Shown here: positions 15,147-15,487 of the stretch, in pieces
Layout: the number at the start of each line of letters is the position of its first letter
Numbering within the stretch: the first letter of the stretch is position 1
Assembly: GCA_002938115.1 (NCBI GenBank)
Contig: PTKD01000022.1
Span: 1-15,487 of the forward strand
Origin: Alphaproteobacteria bacterium MarineAlpha9_Bin7
GTDB taxonomy: Bacteria; Pseudomonadota; Alphaproteobacteria; UBA7887
Reading direction: 5' to 3'
DNA: 15,487 nt
Program-made: the position numbers and the translations under genes
The notes under the pieces: generated by a model
What the model saw: the letters and a program-made list of their open reading frames with translations, nothing else
Told to the model about the DNA's origin: nothing
Database searches by the model: none

Positions 15147-15223
15147 AGGTAGACAGATATTGTAAGTGGAATAAGAGCAAATCGCTACCATTTGGTTTTG
15201 TATGAGCGGAAACTGGGGGATCG

Positions 15224-15487
15224 ATGCGTATTTCACGTCACTATACGAAGAAAAATCAGTCTCCTTATAAGGGCATTGCGTTCCGCACTGCGAGCAGTGA
15301 AATCCGTAACCCAGACGGCTCGGTCGTTTTCGATGCTGAAAATATCGAAGTCCCTAAAAATTGGTCGCAAGTAGCTGTTGATATACTTGCACAAAAATAC
15401 TTTCGCAAAGCAGGAGTGCCCGCGGCAACACGACCAAAGTTGGAGCCGGACCAACCCGAATGGCTGGCATCACGAGAACCTGATCCT
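15224..15487 (+). CDS. nrdJ: Adenosylcobalamin-dependent (class II) ribonucleoside-diphosphate reductase NrdJ, N-terminal part (partial)
   Basis: NrdJ makes deoxyribonucleotides using coenzyme B12 to generate the thiyl radical, independent of oxygen. Only the first 88 codons are in the window, and the frame is open to the end. The segment starts MRISRHYTKKNQSPYKG and contains FRTASSEIRNPDGSVVF (20-36) and NWSQVAVDILAQKYFRKAGV (46-65), the conserved start of the long alphaproteobacterial class II enzyme. The catalytic cysteines, allosteric region and B12-binding parts lie outside the window. The ATG follows GGGGGA (15215-15220) with a short three-base spacer; the conserved N-terminus nevertheless supports this start. 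Upstream are two NrdR-like boxes, indicating dNTP-responsive repression. The call rests on recalled family similarity. Confidence 0.9.
   Translation, partial: MRISRHYTKKNQSPYKGIAFRTASSEIRNPDGSVVFDAENIEVPKNWSQVAVDILAQKYFRKAGVPAATRPKLEPDQPEWLASREPDP

Larger units (their letters stand above)
14864..15223 (+). other. 360-bp intergenic region between holC and nrdJ
   Basis: The first part (14864-15000) shows nothing convincing; a 36-codon frame from ATG 14901 to the stop at 15009-15011 has no ribosome site. At 15003-15017 there is a small hairpin. From about 15030 the sequence becomes AT-rich and contains the regulatory elements of nrdJ, annotated separately. No tRNA or known riboswitch fold was recognised. 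Confidence 0.6.

Overview
The window looks like a core-genome segment of an alphaproteobacterium, probably near Rhodospirillales. Evidence for this: the Gmk N-terminus (QRRGLMLVLSSPSGAGKTT), the HolC block LWTYDPGSFLPHG, the N-terminus of a B12-dependent ribonucleotide reductase, and the linkage of fab, mltG, gmk, rsmA, surA, lptD, lptGF, pepA and holC. GC looks moderate, roughly half (estimated by eye). I see no transposase, integrase, tRNA, rRNA or CRISPR array. This assignment rests on recalled family features; no search was run.

Layout. 1-556 (minus) is rpsF, cut by the window edge, with a long tail ending in an 18-bp tandem repeat. A divergent intergenic region (557-836) holds a good minus-strand promoter. 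837-6008 (plus) is a fatty-acid and envelope gene run: fabD, fabG, acpP, fabF, mltG, gmk. 6033-12695 (minus) is a tightly packed outer-membrane assembly operon transcribed lptF, lptG, lptD, surA, rsmA; it converges on gmk with a 24-nt gap. A second divergent region (12696-12881) separates it from pepA-holC (plus, 12882-14863). After a 360-bp gap comes the first 88 codons of nrdJ (plus, 15224 to the window end).

How the genes fit together. FabD loads malonyl onto the AcpP phosphopantetheine arm, FabF condenses and FabG reduces, making acyl chains for membrane lipids and lipid A. MltG trims nascent glycan strands. LptF and LptG are the membrane subunits of the LPS exporter; LptD inserts LPS into the outer membrane; SurA is the periplasmic chaperone for barrels such as LptD. 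RsmA, Gmk, S6, HolC and NrdJ serve ribosome, nucleotide and replication functions.

Most noteworthy: two NrdR-box-like 16-mers with start positions 32 bp apart upstream of nrdJ, overlapping promoter-like hexamers; the near-perfect minisatellite encoding (TKAEDV)n in the S6 tail; and the absence of yicC between mltG and gmk and of pdxA between surA and rsmA, where related genomes usually carry them. I found no clearly new multi-gene system; most of the window is ordinary housekeeping DNA.
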